A DNA stretch of 64,000 bases from Marsupella aquatica (lineage: Eukaryota; Marchantiophyta): NCBI GenBank assembly GCA_973895155.1, contig OZ316897.1, positions 21,390,001 through 21,454,000 of the forward strand, in the 5' to 3' direction. Within the stretch, counting starts at the first letter, position 1. Each line of letters starts with the position of its first letter. Below are positions 25,640-36,311 of this stretch, one piece after another. The notes under the pieces are model-generated. The model was not told the DNA's origin. It worked only from the letters and a program-made list of their open reading frames with translations, and searched no databases. The position numbers and the translations under genes are program-made.

Positions 25640-26110
25640 CCATGAGAACCACCATGAGATTGACAAAAACGAAGAGGGAAAATAGCTTACAAGATCAAGT
25701 ACGTCTACAAGCTAGATCAAGTGGTCTGCTTTGGTTGGATCCAGATGTAGTTCATCAAATTTTGGAAGATTGTCAATTTTAAGAAGAGGACTAGATTTCA
25801 CCATCCTAAATAGATGGGAGGTAGCTAGGTTGATGTACATCACTCAATTGAAATGGGAGGATTGAGTAGTAGGTGTCTTAGCTTAATTTTGTTCTCTATT
25901 TAAACTAGGATACTTGTATCAACTTTACTCTGGGCAATCAAACTATCTGAGTCAATTGCAAACATTCTTTCACTTCCTTGCAAATTCACAATTTCACATG
26001 ATAAATAACCATGGAGTGCACGTGTCATTCCATCCAATTGATACCATTGTACAGTGCAGTATGCAAGAACTTGTGTTGTGAGGGACAGTGATGATGTAAA
26101 CTATGACATG
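25640..26110 (-). mobile_element. Copia family 3 leader and gag start, inverted copy
   Basis: Read on the minus strand this matches 44,560-44,900: TGGTATCAATTGGATGG, then GTAAAGTTGATACAAGTATC, then a short coding stretch with KIDNLPKFD, the start of a copia gag. Read on the plus strand it leads directly into plus-strand gag at 26,160, so the two parts lie head to head. A third copy of the core is at 29,160-29,310. Confidence 0.55.
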
Positions 26111-26159
26111 GTGGGAACATATTAACATGGATTTGGTTTTATGTGTTAGACACTCAAGG

Positions 26160-27480
26160 GGCTTTTCCAATTCTGGGGTGAATTCTGGGGTGAATTTTGG
26201 AGTTACAAACTCTCAAGATGACAGAAGTGGAGAGCCTGACCAAACCGCTACAGGATTTCCGCACCTTAATTGATCAACTCTCTTAGGCTGGAGTGATCTG
26301 TGCCTAATAATTATCGCAATGGTTGAGTTCTTTGGGAGATCAAAGTAAATTCTGGGGTGAATTTTGGAGTTACAAACTCTCAAGATGACAGAAGTGGAGA
26401 GCCTGACCAAACTGCTACAGGATTTCCGCACCTTAATTGATCAACTCTCTTAGGCTGGAGTGATCTGTGCCTAATAATTATCGCAATGGTTGAGTTCTTT
26501 GGGAGATCAAAGTAATTTATCACTCCAGAAAGTAATAACGTATCATGCATTCAAGAAGAGAAGATGATGAAGTCACAGACCATGTATTGAACCCACAATA
26601 GCGCTCTTCGGTAAAGGCGTTGGCTAGCTCTCCACCAGACAAGACCACCAGACAAGACCAAGACTGCAGACCGTGCAAGACAAGGTAATGGTAGTGGACG
26701 AAATTCTTGTAGAGGCGTAGGCCCTTCTAAGCCAAGATTTCCTCCCAATCCTTTAAGTAGAGAAGAATCGTCTTCTACTACTGATTGGCTACTCCATCAT
26801 CATTTAGTACCACTTATCATCAAAAACTCTCTATGATATAAATAATTATGGTTTTCTCACAAACCATCTTTATCTCAAGGTTCGAGTTTTGGCAGCCCAG
26901 CTTTTGCAAAGATCACTGATTATATTTCTGAGTTGGATTCTCATACTAGATAATGTAGCTTTCTTGGTTATATGACCAAAATAAAGCTAGATCTGCATCT
27001 TGAAAGAGAAAGTTAGAGATTAAAATATTATACTTTCCATAGATATCATTGTACTTGACGATGAAGTTGGCTTTGTTATCTAGGATTCTTCAACTGTTCC
27101 TCCATAAGCTGATCGAACCTTACATTTTCAATTTTTCTCCGATCCTAATCCCTCGGTTACCTCTCCTCCATCCTCATCTGCTCGGGAACTGCTTCATCCT
27201 CTTGCCTGCCGATCGAGCTTCAATTCATTTCCAATGTCTCATTAATTCTACTCCTATCAATTCGCCCTCATCTTGTTCTGGTGATGGTCGAACTTACCTT
27301 CATTATGAATGGCATACGTTTCAAAGTAACTCCTGAAATCGCTAGTAGACGCAATGAACGTATCACCAAGGAAATTGAGCTTCTCAAATTGGGAAATTGA
27401 GCTTCTCAAATTGCATACAATGTACGTATCACCAAGGAAGTTGAATGTTACGATGCTTTTCATGAAGCTTAAAACTTGCA
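26160..27480 (+). mobile_element. Decayed, internally deleted copia (family 3) gag-integrase remnant
   Basis: Gag sequence (LTKPLQDFRTLIDQLS) is tandemly duplicated at 26,181-26,514. After about 26,870 the reading jumps to the C-terminal side of integrase (FGCPAFAKITD, then SFLGY). The fuller relative at 45,160-47,470 shows that roughly 1.1 kb between these points has been lost. Frameshifts and stops are frequent and no product is expected. Confidence 0.7.
26181..26514 (+). repeat. Perfect-length 167-bp tandem duplication
   Basis: Units are 26,181-26,347 and 26,348-26,514. By eye they differ at one base (CCGCTACAGG against CTGCTACAGG). The relative at 45,170-45,340 has one unit only. Confidence 0.9.
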
Positions 27481-27824
27481 GAAACAAAAAAGGTGGGCTT
27501 TACTATCTTTTAGTTTATTTTCTGAACCAACAACTTACTAACAAGCTAGCTACAACAGGAGGACCCAATGCTCATCACTAGAAGAATTGTAACAATTTCT
27601 GAGGAAGTCCAAAATTAAGTGGTTACTATGCTGGTCTAGAAACTTGTCCCACTTTCTCCTAACCTAACTACTGTTGACTGTCGGTGAAATCCACAAATAT
27701 GAAGCTTCACTCAAGTTCCTAAACATCTATTATGAGGAAACCTTATCACCTACAATTAATTTAGCTCTAATCTCTTTGATTGTTGATAGATAAGTTGATT
27801 GCCTTAGTTACTTCTCTCAATCTT

Positions 27825-28200
27825 CAACTCCATCAGTTTGCGTTGGAAAACCCTTAGCTTTATTAATAGCTAGCATGCACCATTACAATCCCAATAGGAC
27901 ACCCGTCAAGAATTCCCAAGCCAATACCTGACAGCAACAAGTGAACCAAGCGACCCAAGGTTACAATACATGATCGAGACGCACAGACTAGAAAGCAAGA
28001 GCAAACGCCACCCAGGGTGGCCAGTAGATCATGGAGATGGACAGATGAGTGAACTGATCGACCTGCCACAGATGGCCGGCCTCAAATCTAAAATTACAGA
28101 ATCTAGCAACCAATGTAGCCAACAGACAGCGCTACCCATGAATATGAGTAGAAGTTTGACATCATTAGATATATATTGCACGCAATGGTAGCATGTTAAA
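27825..28200 (-). repeat. Kelch 3'-flank repeat, orphan copy
   Basis: This copy matches 29,436-29,646 plus 34,526-34,720 and also 47,800-48,240. On the minus strand it contains AATAAA (27,859-27,864), a possible polyadenylation signal. No kelch coding sequence adjoins it. Confidence 0.7.
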
Positions 28201-28429
28201 TTAGCACAGAAATCACCCTCGAAACTTGGCCCACTTCTTCCTAACCTCCATTCCTACCCATTTCTCTAATATGGTGGCCGAGAACTCCTGTGGGATCTCT
28301 TACTTCGTGAACTCATATGATTAAATATTATTATTTGCTCCAACTTTACAGATTTAACCTTTGCCTCAATCTCTTGATTTATAGATTTACTCTCTCAACT
28401 TAACTACTGTTGGCTGCCCGGTGAGTGTT
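28201..28429. other. Intergenic, nothing recognised
   Basis: The stretch contains phrases shared with 27,640-27,830 (ACTTGGCCCACTTCTTCCTAACCT and related text in several variants), so it is probably older copies of the same flank. No gene is visible. Confidence 0.4.
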
Positions 28430-29310
28430 CAAAGTTAAACCCACTTTTGATGGTAGAATTTGATGGTAGAATCTTCGATGTCCTACATAAAGACTCAGCT
28501 TTTCTTTTCCTTGCTTTTATAAGCTAGCTGACGACACCATTATTGCATGCTAGTTCTAGTTACCTTGGTCCAACTCGTCAAATACATGCTTCATAATGAA
28601 TTCAAGATGATCTTACCACTGACCTTGGCGAGGCTAAGCATCTATTGAGAATGCACATATGTTCAACGTGACAGAGATCTAGGTTGGATTCGTCTGAATC
28701 GATCCGTCTACCTATATAGCTAGCCACTAAACTCAAACATTGTCACATGTAAAATTGTAAACCCATTTCGACTCGTTCTGAATTTGGTTTAATTATAGCT
28801 ATCTTAATTTCGCTATCCTAAGGGTACTAAACACTATTACTTGCAGTACCAACAATCAGCTACTAATCCTTTATGTTTGGCGGATTTCCTTACGGTGATA
28901 TCAACTCCCAAAAGTCAACCAGTGGTTATTGTTTTCTACTCGCATGGGGAGAAATCAATTGGTCGAGCAGGAAAACAAAAGTTGGTAACCATCCATCCAG
29001 TTAGTCAGTCAATCCCTGTAGTGCTCACATGGATTGATACCCATATAGAGCCTAGATGAATTCTATCCACTAGATTTGTCTGGTGCGTCGATCTGTTCAT
29101 TCTTACCGAGATGAACACTCTTAGAGCAACCTTAATTCAGGTGACATAGACAGAGACACCTCTTCAGTGTGACTATCAGCTTAGTTTTGTTCTCTATTTA
29201 AACTAGGACACTTGTATCGGGGGCTTTACTCTGAGCAATCACGCTATCTGAATTCAATTACATACATTCATTCCTTCTTTTGTATTCACAATTTCACAAC
29301 CATAAAATAC
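28430..29310 (+). mobile_element. Copia remnant: end of reverse transcriptase, RNase H and LTR-like tail
   Basis: Mixed frames read DLGEAKHLL and DRDLGWIRLN (28,600-28,710), then KSTSGYCFLLAWGEINWSSR (about 28,910-28,970), a clear copia RNase H block. From 29,160 to 29,310 it carries the same sequence as 25,870-26,000, including GTTCTCTATTTAAACTAGGA. The open frame through this stretch at 28,841-29,059 uses the wrong frame and is not a gene. Confidence 0.65.
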
Positions 29311-29435
29311 CTCTGTCAAAACAAGGATGTTCATTGGAAGAGGACGAGTGATCAATAAAGTTAAGTAAATGTTTTTTTGGCTATTCTGGGAAGACTAAAG
29401 GGAAATCAAGCAAGTTCGAGCAATGCAGCTTGCAT

Positions 29436-29646
29436 TATGGCTTGCGTTGGAAACCCTTAGCTTTATTAGTAGCTAGCTTGCACCATTACAATCCCAATAG
29501 GACATAGAAAGAAGAGGCAGCCCCGTCAGGAATTCCCAAGCCAGCACCTGCAGACCACAACAAGTGAACCAAGCTACCCAAGGCTACAATACATGAGACG
29601 CGCAGACTAGAAAGCAAGAGCAAAGGCAACCCAGGGTGGCCAATAG
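29436..29646 (-). repeat. Kelch 3' flank, distal half (left of copia insertion)
   Basis: The sequence continues at 34,526 after the inserted retrotransposon. On the minus strand AATAAA is at 29,462-29,467, so this may be the end of the 3' UTR of the kelch gene at 35.1-36.3 kb. The last five bases (AATAG, 29,642-29,646) are the target duplication. Confidence 0.65.
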
Positions 29647-29885
29647 TGTAGGAAATAGAACAGGTATACAATGCAAGAATGAATCGACTTAGATTGAAAA
29701 TTATCCCCAGAGGGGAAATAAGTACAAGGTGGACCTAGTCCACGGATTGAGCCAACAGGCACAACGTAATAGATGCGCCTCTAGGCTTTAGGGTTGAAGA
29801 CGCACTCTACCAAAAGACGTGACTAAAAACTAATGAGTAACAAGCACACGGATTGAGATCACTAATGTCTAGTTAATATCTAACA
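29647..29885 (-). repeat. 3' LTR of the copia element
   Basis: 239 bp, starting TGTTAGATATTAAC and ending CCTACA on the minus strand. It is 2 bp shorter than the 5' LTR because of an AG indel near 29,871. Confidence 0.93.
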
Positions 29886-29919
29886 CTCTCCCTTAACTAG
29901 CATAAGGGATCACTAACAA

Positions 29920-30570
29920 TTAAGCCTTGTCAATAACACCTAAACCTAAAGTAAACTTCTCGTGCTTGTCTCGGGTCAGTCCTTTGGTGAAAACATCAGA
30001 GATGTTATCGTTCGTGGAGCAGGGTAAAACATTAATCAGTCCTTCTTCAACCTTCTCTCTAACATAGTGATAGCTGATGTCAATATGCTTGGTTCTCTCA
30101 TGCTGCTTTGTTGGAGTGATGAGATCAATTCCACTATTGCTGTCACAATAGATTTGCATAACAGGTTGAGGAAATCTCATGTCGCCAAGCAGGCGCTGCA
30201 GCCAAATTGCTTCTGTGGCTGCTTTAGATAACGCCATGTATTCAGCCTCGGTACTGGACAAAGAGACTGAAGCTTGTCGTTTAGAGGACCAAGAAACGGC
30301 TCCCTGAGCAAAAATGAAGCAGTAGCCGCCGGTAGATCGTCGGGAGTCCAAATCACCACCCCAATCAGCATCGGTAAAACCGACAAGGGGTTTTGTATCC
30401 TTACTGTAAGTAATTCCCTTTGATATAGTTCCCTTGATGTATCTGAAGATGCGTTGTACTGCGATCCAGTGTGCTGGGCCAGGATTAGATATGAATTTCG
30501 CTACTTGGCCAACAGCGTAGGCAATGTCGGGCCTGGTACAAACCGAGTAGTTTTGATTTGCTGGAGCAAA
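29920..30570 (-). pseudogene. Copia pol, C-terminal part: end of reverse transcriptase and RNase H
   Basis: The frame ending at 29,920 encodes the RNase H domain: DSRRSTGGYCF, SLSSTEAEYMAL, EAIWLQRLL, then KHIDISYHYVREK and DVFTKGL. Upstream, TRPDIAYAVGQVAKF continues the same protein. At about 30,555 this joins LLQQIK from much earlier in reverse transcriptase, so about 130 codons have been deleted, including the region after the catalytic site. The frame differs on the two sides of the junction. Confidence 0.85.
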
Positions 30571-31845
30571 GGGAGAAAATTACTTACAAGGATACAATCA
30601 TCTACGTAGAGAGCAAGGATGACGAAATGTGTGCCAGAAAAATAAATATAGAGATTAGAATCAGCACTAGATGGGATAAAACCCAGGCTTCGTAAGAAAG
30701 CATCAAACTTTTTATACCACAGGCGAGCTGATTGCTTAAGCCCGTAGAGAGCTTGAAACAAAGAAGCGCAAAGGCTCGCTGATGTTGGGCCCGAAGTTTA
30801 GCCTCCTGCGTAGGAGACAGCAAACCAGGGGGAATCGTCATATAGATCTTTTCACGCAAGGTGCCGTGAAGAAAAGCGGTTTTTACATCAAGTTGATGTA
30901 ATTCAAGATCGTGATGGGCAACAAGAGCAATAAGAAGACGAATAGTGGAAAGCTTGACCACTGGAGAATAAGTTTCAGTGTAATCAACGCCAGGAACTTG
31001 AGAGAAACCTCTGGCAACTAAACGGGCTTTGTACCGCTTAACATTACCAAAAGCGTCTAATTTGGTCTTGAAAACCCATTTGCAGGTAACAGGCTTTCGA
31101 TTAGGAGGCAATGCAGTAACTTCCCAAGTTTTATTCTTGATGAGAGAATGAAGTTCGTCCGTGATTGCAGCCTGCCAATGGGAGGCGTTAGGACCAGAAA
31201 TAGCTTCCTCATAAGTCTCAGGTTCGATGACCGGAGTAGGAGAATAAACAGCATTGCCATGGGCTGCGTCATAGAACTGAGGGGCTTGACGCTTCCGCTC
31301 TCCCCGAGACAAATAATTGAGATGGGTAAAAGTCGGGCCAATCGTAGACTTAGGTTGCACTCGCCGTTGATAAGTAATAATAGGTTGAACAGAAGAAACG
31401 GGTGGAGTAGAAGAAACAGGGAGTGGGGAAGGTGGCGTGAGAGGAAGTGATGAAACAGGCTGCATCACAGGAGCAGAGTGGATAGAATGGATAGGTGGTC
31501 CAACAGAAGGAGAGATGTCAAGAAGGGATTGACTGGGTGATGAAGCAGTATAAAAGTCGGGATCAGAGAGAAGATCCAAGGGGGAAGAATCATCACTAGA
31601 GGAGTTAAATGAAGGAACATGATGAGCAGTAAGATGCTCGAAGAAACGGACATCACGAGAAAGAAGAATGCGCTTATCTGCAATTCGCTGAAGACGATAG
31701 GCCTTGGATTGCAGATCGTATCCAAGGAATATGCACTGCTGAGATTTAGGATCCAATTTGGATCGATTTACAGGTGGAATAAAAGCAAACGCAATACAAC
31801 CAAAAATACGCAGTAGAGAAAGATCGGGCTTGTTACCAAACCAAG
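30556..31845 (-). pseudogene. Copia pol, integrase C-terminus and reverse transcriptase (broken)
   Basis: The frame covers the end of integrase (QCIFLGYDLQSKAYRLQ), a proline- and serine-rich linker, then reverse transcriptase with WEVTALPPNRKPV, KARLVARGFSQVPGVDYTET and QLDVKTAFLHG. The frame shifts at about 30,770, after which ALYGLKQSARLWYKKF and the catalytic box LYVDDCILVS are read. The YVDD residues are intact although the domain is truncated downstream. Confidence 0.85.
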
Positions 31846-33948
31846 CTCGTAAGGAGTGGAATATTTGTTAATAGCCTTAGTAGGACTGCGATTTTGGAGA
31901 AAATTAGCAGTAAGCAGAGCTTCGCCCCAATAGGACTTAGATAAGCCTGATTCACTCAGCAAAGATCGAACAGCATTAAGCAAAGTACGATTCTTCCGCT
32001 CAGCCACGCCATTTTGTTGAGGAGAATATGGAGTGCTAAATTGACGTAAGATGCCACGGTTTTTGCAGAAAAGAAGAAATTCAGAAGATTTATACTCTCC
32101 TCCGTTATCTGAACGGAGAATCTTCAATTTGTGATCAATCTGGTTTTCAGCATAGGTTAAGAATTCCTTGAAGCGAGAGAAAACTTCATGCTTATACTGC
32201 AGGAGATAAACCTGAGTATAACGGGAGTAGTCGGAGTAGTCGTCAATAAAGGTAACAAAATACCGGAAACCAGTATGAGTGGCATAAGAGATAGGGCCGC
32301 ACACGTCAGAGTGAAGTAAAGCGAGAGGCTCAGTAGTTCGTGTTCCTCCATCAGGAGGAAACTTGGTGCGATCTTGCTTACCATGGACACAAGAAATGCA
32401 CTGAGAAAAAGAAGACAGGTTTAATAGATCAAGTCCATGAGCCAGATGGTGAGACTGCATCTGATGGAGACGTGCTTTACTAATGTGGCCAAGTCGTCGA
32501 TGCCACAGGGTAGTTGACGTGGAGGCCGAGTAAGGAATAATAGAACCGTCAGTAGAAACAGGAGCGGCCTGAGAAGGGAGAAGTGTCTCTCCCAGAAGCC
32601 AGAAATTATTAACGCGAGGGCAAGTCGCAATAAGATTGCGAGAAGAATCATAGAGAGAAATGCGATCATCTTGAAGGGATAGGGATCCCTTTTCTGTGCT
32701 CAATTGAACTGCTGAGTACAGATTCTTATCAAGCGATGGAACATATAAAACATTGGTTAAAGAATAGTTGGCGCCAGAATCAGTAAGGCGGACATAAATA
32801 GTTCCATGGCCCTTAATAGGAATTGAGGACCCATCAGCAAGATGTAATGATCGTTCAGAAGGATATTCAGCAAAATCAGAGAAACCAGATCGTTGATAGG
32901 TCATATGCTGAGAGGCAGCAGTGTCAACATACCACTGAGAATTTGTAGATTGATCAGAAGGGCAATAAACACAATAGGCACTGAAGTGAGGAGAGGCTGA
33001 AGTAGTACCAGACTGCTTCTGCTCACGAGCAATGCGCTTCCGGCAGTCTCGTATGTGGTGGCCCTTCTTATGACAATAACGACAAAAAATAGTTGATCGT
33101 GAAAACTCAGAATCATTAGAAGGAGAAGCCTTAGGCAGGTCGGTAACAGAAGTACTTGGTGAAGTACCGTAACCAGAAGGCTTTTTCCACTCGGGTCGAA
33201 ATTTACCCTTGAACTTGCCTTTAGAAAAGGATGATGGAGCATCTGTCACGGCAAGAGCAGTAACCTGATCAGCAAGTCCTTCAGCTTTCATAAATAGTTC
33301 TTCTTGGAGAAGAAGTGTGATAACGTCTGCCAAGGTGAGATTCCGCTGACCACGAAGAGAAGTGATAAAGCTTTTATACTCGGCAGGCATACTGCGAAGA
33401 AGATGCAATTTAGCTTGCTGATCTGAAACGGGAGCATTAGCAGAGGCAAGCTGCTCCATGTGTGCACGAAGATTTACAACATGTCGTGAGACACTGTTGC
33501 CTGGTTTCATCTTGAAAGTTGAAATGGCATCTTGTAATTGCATAACAGTGACGTCATCTGTTGCAAAATAAGTGTTACACAGATCTTGCCAAGCATCATG
33601 AGCTTTGGCAAAACGACTAACAGCTTGCACAAATTCGGGCATAAGCGCAGAAATGATGAGATCGAGAGCAATAAAATTGCGATGGTTCCAGTCTGCAACG
33701 CTGCCAGATCCGTTAGCAGGGGCAGTTGCAGGATTAGGAGAAAGTTCAGTGCCATCTGCTATGGCATAAACATTAGCGACCTGCATCTTAATCATGATTC
33801 GGTGTTTCCAGGAATGGAAATACTTTCCGTTGAATTTCTGAAAATGTGAATCAAGACGGATTCCAGTAATGTCTGTAGTAGAGGATAAAACTGGAGGATT
33901 GGCAGGGGGATTGGCCGGTGGTGGATTAGCCGGTAGTGGATTAGACAT
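31768..33948 (-). pseudogene. Copia gag, protease and integrase (frame broken at the integrase end)
   Basis: A likely start is the ATG at 33,948 (MSNPLPANPPP). Gag has the usual copia helical region and a zinc knuckle CRYCHKKGHHIRDC (CX2CX4HX4C). The protease site reads VDTAAS. Integrase shows the HHCC zinc site (HRRLGH ... CISCVHG) and the catalytic core with SDVCGP, RSDNGGEY and SPQQNGVAERKNRT. A one-base loss near 31,845, just after TPYEL, throws the frame out and ends it at 31,768. Confidence 0.9.
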
Positions 33949-34267
33949 TTTGAATAGTGGGAAAAGTTTAAGAAAGAAATCCCAAAAATATTGCAGAGAT
34001 TGCCTAAGCAATTTCCGAATACTCTAAAATGTGTGGTGAAGATCCAGAAAAGAATGAGGATCTAATAAATCAATTGCTCAACAGCTAATTGATATGATGA
34101 CAAATTGGGCTGCAGTCCCAATCTGATGAAGTCAATTGAATACAATTCTATAAACGAGAGAAAGAATGAGAATACTTAAGAACGAAAAACTAGACAGAGG
34201 CGTCCCTGAGTCTAAGTTGATCAGAAGATAATTCTCACGATAAAGAATCTCGTAGTAAGATAAAATT

Positions 34268-34279
34268 GCTCTGATACCA
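34268..34279 (-). other. Primer binding site (initiator Met-tRNA)
   Basis: The minus strand reads TGGTATCAGAGC, complementary to the 3' end of plant initiator-Met tRNA, and lies immediately beside the 5' LTR. Confidence 0.95.
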
Positions 34280-34520
34280 TGTAGGAAATAGAACAGGTAT
34301 ACAATGCAAGAATGAATCGACTTAGATTGAAAATTATCCCCAGAGGGGAAATAAGTACAAGGTGGACCTAGTCCACGGATTGAGCCAACAGGCACAACGT
34401 AATAGATGCGCCTCTAGGCTTCAGGGTTGAAGAGGCACTCTACCAAAAGACGTGACTAAGAACTAATGAGTAACAAGCACACGGATTGAGATCACTAATG
34501 TTTAGAGTTAATATCTAACA
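34280..34520 (-). repeat. 5' LTR of the copia element
   Basis: 241 bp with TG...CA ends. It is nearly identical to the 3' LTR. AATAG follows at 34,521. Confidence 0.93.
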
Positions 34521-35072
34521 AATAGATCATGGAGATGGACAGATGAGTAAACTGATCGACTTGCCACGGATGGCCTCAAATCTAATAAAAATTGCAGAAT
34601 CCAGCAACCAATGTAGCCAATTACAGACAGCGCGACCCATGAACATGAGTAGAAGTAAGTGACATCGATCATTAGATATATATTGCACGCAATGATAGAA
34701 TATGAAAATAGCACAGAAATCACAATCTTTTCCCTTGTTTTTACAATTGACCACATTCAAAACTACCACAACTTATCAGGAGCTCATATCTCATGCACCA
34801 CCAATAATAGCAGACTTTGATTACCTCGCAAATGTTGAATTTGATAAGTAAATAGGTAAATACTTTATCAAAAATTATTCTCAAAAAAATAATTTCTGAA
34901 CAGAATCCTGTAAAGTCTATACAAAATTGACTTTGGCCCTTTTGTACAGACAAAAGATGCCATTATTGCAGAAGTCCGCTTCCTAAACGAGTTACTGTAG
35001 ATTCTTGTCATCTAAAAATAATTGGCTAGCTTCTAAAGGAGATCCAGTCTGTCGTTTGGCTTGATCATGTAC
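34521..35072 (-). repeat. Kelch 3' flank, proximal half
   Basis: It is the immediate downstream region of the kelch gene (minus strand). It is collinear with 47,991-48,470 and, in part, with 28,022-28,200. Shared blocks include GATCATGGAGATGGACAGAT, TAGATATATATTGCACGCAA and AACAGAATCCTGTAAAGTCT. Before the copia insertion it was continuous with 29,436-29,646. Confidence 0.7.
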
Positions 35073-36311
35073 TCACAAATCTAAAGGAAAGAGAGTAGTC
35101 GATTCGTCAAAGTCCAGAAAGAAAGACTTAAGCAGCTCCAACACAAGAGGGCCATCATGATCACACCCAAACCCATTGGTTTGAACAAGACTAGCCGCTC
35201 CCGGTACTGTGTCACTTCCAAGATGACACACAGTTAAGAGCTCACCCTCAACCATTACAGCCTGACCACCTCCAAGTCCAAGATCTAGATCATCAGGTTT
35301 AGGTAGTTCATTCAGATGGCTATGATTCATTCCATCATCCCAAGCCACAAGGCCATGCAACAAACTCCATGATTGTCTGCCGACATCATATTTTTCAATG
35401 CCATTATCCTCACGTCTTGTAAAGCGATGATAGTTTCCCTTCACCACAAACACATTGTCTTCGAAAAGACTATTGTTAACGCCGTCAGCATTATACGATT
35501 TGACCCAATTATTCTTCTCTGGATGGTAAATCAATATTGCAGATGGAGAAACATCTATGTAGCCACCATCCCAATGTGACTTTGCCTCACTGTAAGAAGT
35601 TAGTACAGTTCCGTCAGACTCTACATCAGTCGGATAAAGTACTCCCCCATACACAATGAAACACTTCCCAAGTACCGCAACTTGGTGATTTGCTCGACTC
35701 TCCATCATGTCCGCTATTGTGGACCAGACATTGGCAGCGGGGTCATAAACCTCGCAGACACGAAGAGATACGCCGCAGTTGGAGCCTCCAAACACATAAA
35801 TCTTGTCATCCAGGGCACCAGTACCAAATCTCATTCTCCTTCTTTGCATGTTCGCACATCTGGTCCACGTTCTGTCCACCAGATCGAAAGAGTACACTTC
35901 CTGGCTGGCACGCTTAGTGTCACTGTTTTCCTCACCTCCCAAGACAAAGATCTTGCCTTTCAATGAGATGAGTCCGCACCTCCGTCGCTGCTGAAGTGAA
36001 GCGTGCAGAGGTACCGAATAAAAAGCATTGTTCTGATACACACCTAGAGCACGGTTGTTTGGAATACTGGAACCTCCATGCCTGTAGTAAAGCAATCCAA
36101 CTGCAAGCGCTGTTGACCACTGATAACTCATCTTGTGCGCGAATAGTGAATTGTGCATGCACTGGAGAGACACAACAAAGAACCGAAATAGGTAAATGGG
36201 TACGTTATGGGTTGTTCCTGCTCTGTATAGGTCATAAACAACTTCTTCATTCAATGTGACCACTTCTAATGCATCACCAAGAGACATGGAGCAGTTTATG
36301 TACTCGACCAT
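35073..36311 (-). CDS. Kelch-repeat protein, copy 1 (intact, 412 aa)
   Basis: A single uninterrupted frame starts at the ATG at 36,311. Kelch units are seen at about 112-156 (KGKIFVLGGEEN ... WTRCANMQRRRM), 161-205 (DDKIYVFGGSN ... EVYDPAANVWSTIADM) and 209 onward (VAVLGKCFIVYGG), followed by weaker blades; a beta-propeller is expected. The C-terminus has the family signature GELLTVCHLGS ... LVQTNGFG. Residues 1-60, before MSYQWS, form a helical-looking leader that is conserved in diverged form upstream of the other copies. No F-box is recognisable, so a role in an SCF ubiquitin ligase cannot be assumed. Function and partner are unknown. Transcription should begin near the repeat array on its right, and a copia element lies in its 3' flank. 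Confidence 0.88.
   Translation of the reverse strand: MVEYINCSMSLGDALEVVTLNEEVVYDLYRAGTTHNVPIYLFRFFVVSLQCMHNSLFAHKMSYQWSTALAVGLLYYRHGGSSIPNNRALGVYQNNAFYSVPLHASLQQRRRCGLISLKGKIFVLGGEENSDTKRASQEVYSFDLVDRTWTRCANMQRRRMRFGTGALDDKIYVFGGSNCGVSLRVCEVYDPAANVWSTIADMMESRANHQVAVLGKCFIVYGGVLYPTDVESDGTVLTSYSEAKSHWDGGYIDVSPSAILIYHPEKNNWVKSYNADGVNNSLFEDNVFVVKGNYHRFTRREDNGIEKYDVGRQSWSLLHGLVAWDDGMNHSHLNELPKPDDLDLGLGGGQAVMVEGELLTVCHLGSDTVPGAASLVQTNGFGCDHDGPLVLELLKSFFLDFDESTTLFPLDL

Larger units (their letters stand above)
29647..34520 (-). mobile_element. Ty1/copia retrotransposon with both LTRs, young but defective
   Basis: The element is 4874 bp and flanked by a 5-bp duplication AATAG (29,642-29,646; 34,521-34,525). 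The 5' LTR is 34,280-34,520 and the 3' LTR 29,647-29,885. They differ by four substitutions and a 2-nt indel by eye. The primer site TGGTATCAGAGC (initiator-Met tRNA) sits directly inside the 5' LTR, and a polypurine tract precedes the 3' LTR. The polyprotein has two frame breaks and an internal deletion in reverse transcriptase. It therefore moved recently, probably with enzymes supplied by a relative. The paralogous empty site is at 47,986-47,990. Confidence 0.95.
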
